Source of the DNA: Lachnospiraceae bacterium
GTDB lineage: Bacteria; Bacillota; Clostridia; Lachnospirales; Lachnospiraceae
Direction of reading: 5' to 3'
DNA length: 64,000 nucleotides
Assembly: GCA_910574885.1 (NCBI GenBank)
Contig: CAJTDD010000005.1
Coordinates: 1-64,000, forward strand
Both the position numbers and the translations under genes were made by a program. Of this stretch, positions 60,816-64,000 are shown piece after piece; position 1 is the stretch's first letter, and each line of letters opens with the position of its first letter. The notes beneath the pieces were generated by a model. It did not search any database and had not been told where the DNA came from. It worked only from the letters and a program-made list of their open reading frames with translations.

Positions 60816-63401
60816 ATGGGGAATAGAGAAATAAAAAGTGGGGCGCGCAGAAGGGCAGCCTTGTTGATTCCGTTTTTGATGATTTTTTGTATCCTGGGCG
60901 CCGTGGTGTATTCGGTCGCTCAGAGAATTTCGGAGGAGATGTCTCTGTCTGCGATTAATAACCTGGATGAAAGCCTGGATTTGATTGGAAATACGATAGA
61001 GACGATTCTGGGAATAGAGGCGGAGTTTCAGGTCTTGATTGCACAGGAGATGGCGGATTCAAAGAATCCGGAAGATTTTGTCCGTTCTTATGAACGGAAC
61101 AGCACGATGATCAAGATATCTATTATACTTGCCGGAGAGACGGAAGGTATTTCAAACACGAAAGAGGTGTTCTCGGAGGAAGGGTTGGATTTTTCGGCGG
61201 GAAAGACGGTGGATGGCTTGCCGCTTTCCAGTTCTTATATCAATGATATGGGGACTTGGGCGTATACCATGAAATGTCCTATTGTCAGGGAGAATGACGA
61301 GATCGGAACGCTCTATATCGAGTATATCTATGATTCTTTTGACGAGGCGCTGCCGAATGATTTTTATCACAGTGAGGCAACACTCTATCTGATGGATGCT
61401 GCCAGCCGGAAATTTGTCATGAAGCCCAAGGGCATTGGCGAGAGGGATGCAGGGCATCTTAATCTGGAAGATTTTTACACTGCGAATAAGATTCGTGAGG
61501 AGGAGGTCAAGAAGACGGTAGATGAGCATATTACCGAAGGAAGTGATATGATGTTCTACCATAATATCCAGAATCAGGAATCTTTGATTTATATGTGGTC
61601 TGTGAATGACGGCGTGGTCTATCTTATTGGATACGTTCCTGTCCAGGCGATACAGCGGGAGGGCGACGCGGTGAACCAGAATATGTTCATCGTGGTCGCG
61701 GTGATGCTTGCAGCGTTTGTGGGATGCTGCCTGTTTTATCTATTTAATGAAAGGCAGCAGAGGAAGATGCAAAAGGAACGTGAGGAAGAGCGGGAGATGC
61801 ATAACAGGCAGCTTACGGAGGCGCTGCAGACTGCGCAGGTTGCGAATAATTCCAAGACCACGTTCCTGTCGAATATGTCTCATGACATCAGGACTCCGAT
61901 GAATGCGATTCTGGGGTTTGCGACACTTCTTGCCAAGGATGTGGATAATCCGGAGAAGGTGGAGGAATATACCAAGAAGATTACCGCCTCCGGACAGCAT
62001 CTGTTAAGCCTGATTAATGATGTACTGGATATTTCAAAAATCGAGAGCGGGAAGGTTGCGCTTTCCCTGGGGGAGTTTGCGCTAAAAGACATGATTTCTT
62101 CGATTGACGCTATCATACGTCCGGCGGCGAAGGCAAAAGGGCAGAATTTTGACATTGCCGTGACGGGAATCAAGCATGAGCATTTAATCGGTGATGAGAC
62201 GAGGCTGAACCAGATTTTGATTAACCTTCTCTCGAATGCGGTAAAATATACCCAGGAGGGTGGCAACATCTGTCTGCGTATCATTGGGCTTGCGCAGCAT
62301 TCCAGCCAGTTTGAGCGTATCAGGATTGAGGTGGAGGATAACGGCTATGGGATGACGCCGGAATTCCTTGAGACGATTTTTGACGCGTTTACAAGGGCGG
62401 AGAACAGCACGACGAATAAGGTACAGGGAACCGGCCTTGGCATGGCGATTACAAAGAATATCGTGGAACTGATGGGCGGGATGATAGAGGTCTTTAGCGT
62501 AGTGGATATGGGAAGCCTGTTTACTGTGGATCTGGAGCTTCGCATACCGGAGACTGAGGAGGATGAGAAGTTCTGGGAACAGAAGGGCATTACGAGAATC
62601 CTTGTAGCAGATGATGAGCCGGATATCGGTGAGACGGTCCGGCTGCTGATGGAAGATACCGGCGTCCATGTTAATGTGGCACATGATGGGGAGGAGGCGC
62701 TGCGCATGGTGGCATGCGAAGGCGGGAACGACTATGATATGGTCCTCCTGGATTGGCGGATGCCGGGGATGGACGGGATTGAGACGGCAAGGCGGATGAA
62801 AGAGGCCTGCGCCAAAGATGTACCGATCCTCCTGATGACGGCCCATGACTGGGAGGAGCTTGAGGAAGATGCGTTGGAGGCCGGAATTGACGGTTTCCTT
62901 GCAAAACCGTTCTTTGTCGCGGTGTTCAAGGAGAAAATCCTTGAGATCATGGGAGAGCGTAACTTGGAGAGTCAGCATTTGGATTCCCTTTCGGAAGGCG
63001 GTTTTGGAGGAAGGCATTTCCTTGTGGCGGAGGATAATGAGATCAATGCGGAGATTATTGAGGAGCTTTTGGATATTGAGGAGGCGACCTGTGAGATCGT
63101 CGAAAACGGCGAGCGGGCAGTGGAGCGTTTTAGCAGCACAGAGCCGGGAACATATGACGCTATCCTGATGGATATCCAGATGCCTGTGATGAATGGTTAT
63201 GAGGCGTCGCGGGCAATCCGGTCGCTCAAACGGGAGGATGCGAAGCTGATCCCTATTATTGCCATGACTGCCAATGCATTTGCGGAGGATGTTAAGGACG
63301 CTATGGATGCGGGTATGGATGCGCACATAGCGAAGCCTGTGGATATGGGTTTATTGAAGCAGACACTCAGCCTGTATCTTGCTATGAAAGAGAGGAAGTA
63401 A
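60816..63401 (+). CDS. hybrid histidine kinase with two receiver domains
   Basis: This 861-residue membrane kinase has TM1 (about 12-35), an extracellular ligand region (about 40-285), TM2 (about 290-315) and a HisKA domain with phospho-His near 356 (FLSNMSHDIRTPMNAILGF). An ATPase domain (about 410-570; LINLLSNAVKYT, DNGYGMT, GTGLGMAI) is followed by two receiver domains (about 590-720 with LLDWRMPG; about 735-855 with MDIQMPVMNG). The second sits where an Hpt might be expected. The ATG at 60816 has TAGGTGAA upstream; a GTG at 60804 is less likely. The solute-binding protein gene overlaps its stop, suggesting the two work together as a sensor. Confidence 0.93.
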   Translation: MGNREIKSGARRRAALLIPFLMIFCILGAVVYSVAQRISEEMSLSAINNLDESLDLIGNTIETILGIEAEFQVLIAQEMADSKNPEDFVRSYERNSTMIKISIILAGETEGISNTKEVFSEEGLDFSAGKTVDGLPLSSSYINDMGTWAYTMKCPIVRENDEIGTLYIEYIYDSFDEALPNDFYHSEATLYLMDAASRKFVMKPKGIGERDAGHLNLEDFYTANKIREEEVKKTVDEHITEGSDMMFYHNIQNQESLIYMWSVNDGVVYLIGYVPVQAIQREGDAVNQNMFIVVAVMLAAFVGCCLFYLFNERQQRKMQKEREEEREMHNRQLTEALQTAQVANNSKTTFLSNMSHDIRTPMNAILGFATLLAKDVDNPEKVEEYTKKITASGQHLLSLINDVLDISKIESGKVALSLGEFALKDMISSIDAIIRPAAKAKGQNFDIAVTGIKHEHLIGDETRLNQILINLLSNAVKYTQEGGNICLRIIGLAQHSSQFERIRIEVEDNGYGMTPEFLETIFDAFTRAENSTTNKVQGTGLGMAITKNIVELMGGMIEVFSVVDMGSLFTVDLELRIPETEEDEKFWEQKGITRILVADDEPDIGETVRLLMEDTGVHVNVAHDGEEALRMVACEGGNDYDMVLLDWRMPGMDGIETARRMKEACAKDVPILLMTAHDWEELEEDALEAGIDGFLAKPFFVAVFKEKILEIMGERNLESQHLDSLSEGGFGGRHFLVAEDNEINAEIIEELLDIEEATCEIVENGERAVERFSSTEPGTYDAILMDIQMPVMNGYEASRAIRSLKREDAKLIPIIAMTANAFAEDVKDAMDAGMDAHIAKPVDMGLLKQTLSLYLAMKERK

Positions 63402-64000
63402 TGAAGAAATGTTTTAAGAGAGCGTCGTCGGCGCTGCTTGCCGGAGCCTTGGTTATTGCCATGGCTGCATGCGGGGAGAAGAGGAATTCAACGGAAAACC
63501 TTGCCAAGAACGATCTGGAAGACGGTAAGTATATCGAGCTGTTCGTTCCTATGGAGCGGTCGAAGCCGGATGCAAAGAACGTCGCAAGGACGGCATTTGA
63601 CAAGACGATTATTATGGCAGAGGAGAAACTGGACCTGAGAGTGGAGTACAATACTTATACGTCAGAGAACTATCAGGAAAAATCCTATGACGACGTAGGA
63701 ATTGACCGGATCCGGAACCATATGGACGATCTGTATCTGCTGAATCCGGACGTCCTGCAGAAAACAGGCGAGGAAGGCTTGCTTGAAGATTTGTCCGGGC
63801 TTGAATGCGCCAGGAATCTGCGGGAGGTGGTAAAGACGGCGAATACGGTAGACGGGAAGCTGGTGGGGATTCCGCAAGAGGTCGTGGTCTATGGGCTGTT
63901 CGTGAATAAGGATATGTTTGATGAATATGGCCTGGAACTTCCGGATACGCCGGATGAGTTCCTTGAGTGCTGCAGGGTGTTCAAGGAAAATGGGATTGAG
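63401..64000 (+). CDS. extracellular solute-binding lipoprotein (3' end outside window)
   Basis: 200 residues are visible. The lipoprotein signal ends at MAACG (Cys near 25). YIELFVPMERSKPDAKNVAR resembles family 1 sugar-binding proteins, and VVKTANTVDGKLVGIPQEVV with VYGLFVNKDMFDEYGLELP is the typical ABC-importer binding-protein pattern. The start overlaps the kinase stop by one base. It runs off the end of the window. It may be an ABC-importer binding protein or a ligand-presenting partner of the kinase. Confidence 0.88.
   Translation, partial: MKKCFKRASSALLAGALVIAMAACGEKRNSTENLAKNDLEDGKYIELFVPMERSKPDAKNVARTAFDKTIIMAEEKLDLRVEYNTYTSENYQEKSYDDVGIDRIRNHMDDLYLLNPDVLQKTGEEGLLEDLSGLECARNLREVVKTANTVDGKLVGIPQEVVVYGLFVNKDMFDEYGLELPDTPDEFLECCRVFKENGIE

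Noticed and set aside
62184..63326. 380-codon frame antisense to the histidine kinase
   Set aside because: His/Arg/Leu-rich shadow of the kinase reading frame; no start signals.

Overview
The window looks like a chromosome segment of a gut-type Lachnospiraceae relative (Firmicutes, Clostridia). Signs of this are AGGAGG-type ribosome sites, low-to-medium GC, a T-box leader, a GAAC-N4-GTTC LexA box, DUF6809-, DUF3793- and DUF5688-like proteins, a cell-surface protein with a KTG-type sorting tail, and a close relative of clostridial 12-alpha-hydroxysteroid dehydrogenase. This assignment is inferred from gene content only.

Bases 1 to about 33,000 are the right-hand part of an integrated mobile element whose left end lies outside the window. 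It carries ParA/ParB with four copies of a 17-bp palindrome that is a good parS candidate, a sigma-like factor, two Rpn/PD-(D/E)XK nuclease genes, a RadC-like protein, a DUF932 protein, a YqaJ exonuclease with a Rad52-like annealing protein, an atypical DUF927-like ATPase, an excisionase-type protein and two tandem tyrosine recombinases at the right end. Toxin-antitoxin modules are scattered through it: UPF0175/DUF3368, RelB-like/RelE, AbrB- or DUF104-like/PIN, and an orphan MNT nucleotidyltransferase. No relaxase, coupling ATPase or type IV secretion gene is visible, so any transfer genes would lie to the left.

The most striking cargo is at 8.5-13.3 kb: a divergent XRE repressor, a WYL regulator, a dynamin-like GTPase, two mutually paralogous helical proteins and a small coiled-coil protein. 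This layout resembles regulator-controlled defence or membrane-remodelling loci, but I cannot match it to a named system. A 1101-residue surface protein follows. At 24.5-26.9 kb a gene-free stretch with paired C-rich/G-rich inverted repeats lies beside an orphan 530-residue protein on the minus strand.

From about 33 kb the window is ordinary chromosome. It holds uvrB (with LexA box) and uvrA; mreB, recD2 and comF; two unknown membrane proteins; cdaA and cdaR (c-di-AMP synthesis and control); and an HPr gene. Then come a glycogen debranching enzyme on the minus strand, a GH5 cellulase-like lipoprotein, tRNA-Gly(GCC), an SDR/MATE/MarR cluster, a DUF3793 gene with a possible Fur box, thyA and folA with a GT4 glycosyltransferase. 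A valine-type T-box leader follows, driving ilvB and ilvN with ilvE behind its own promoter. The window ends with a hybrid histidine kinase and a truncated solute-binding lipoprotein.
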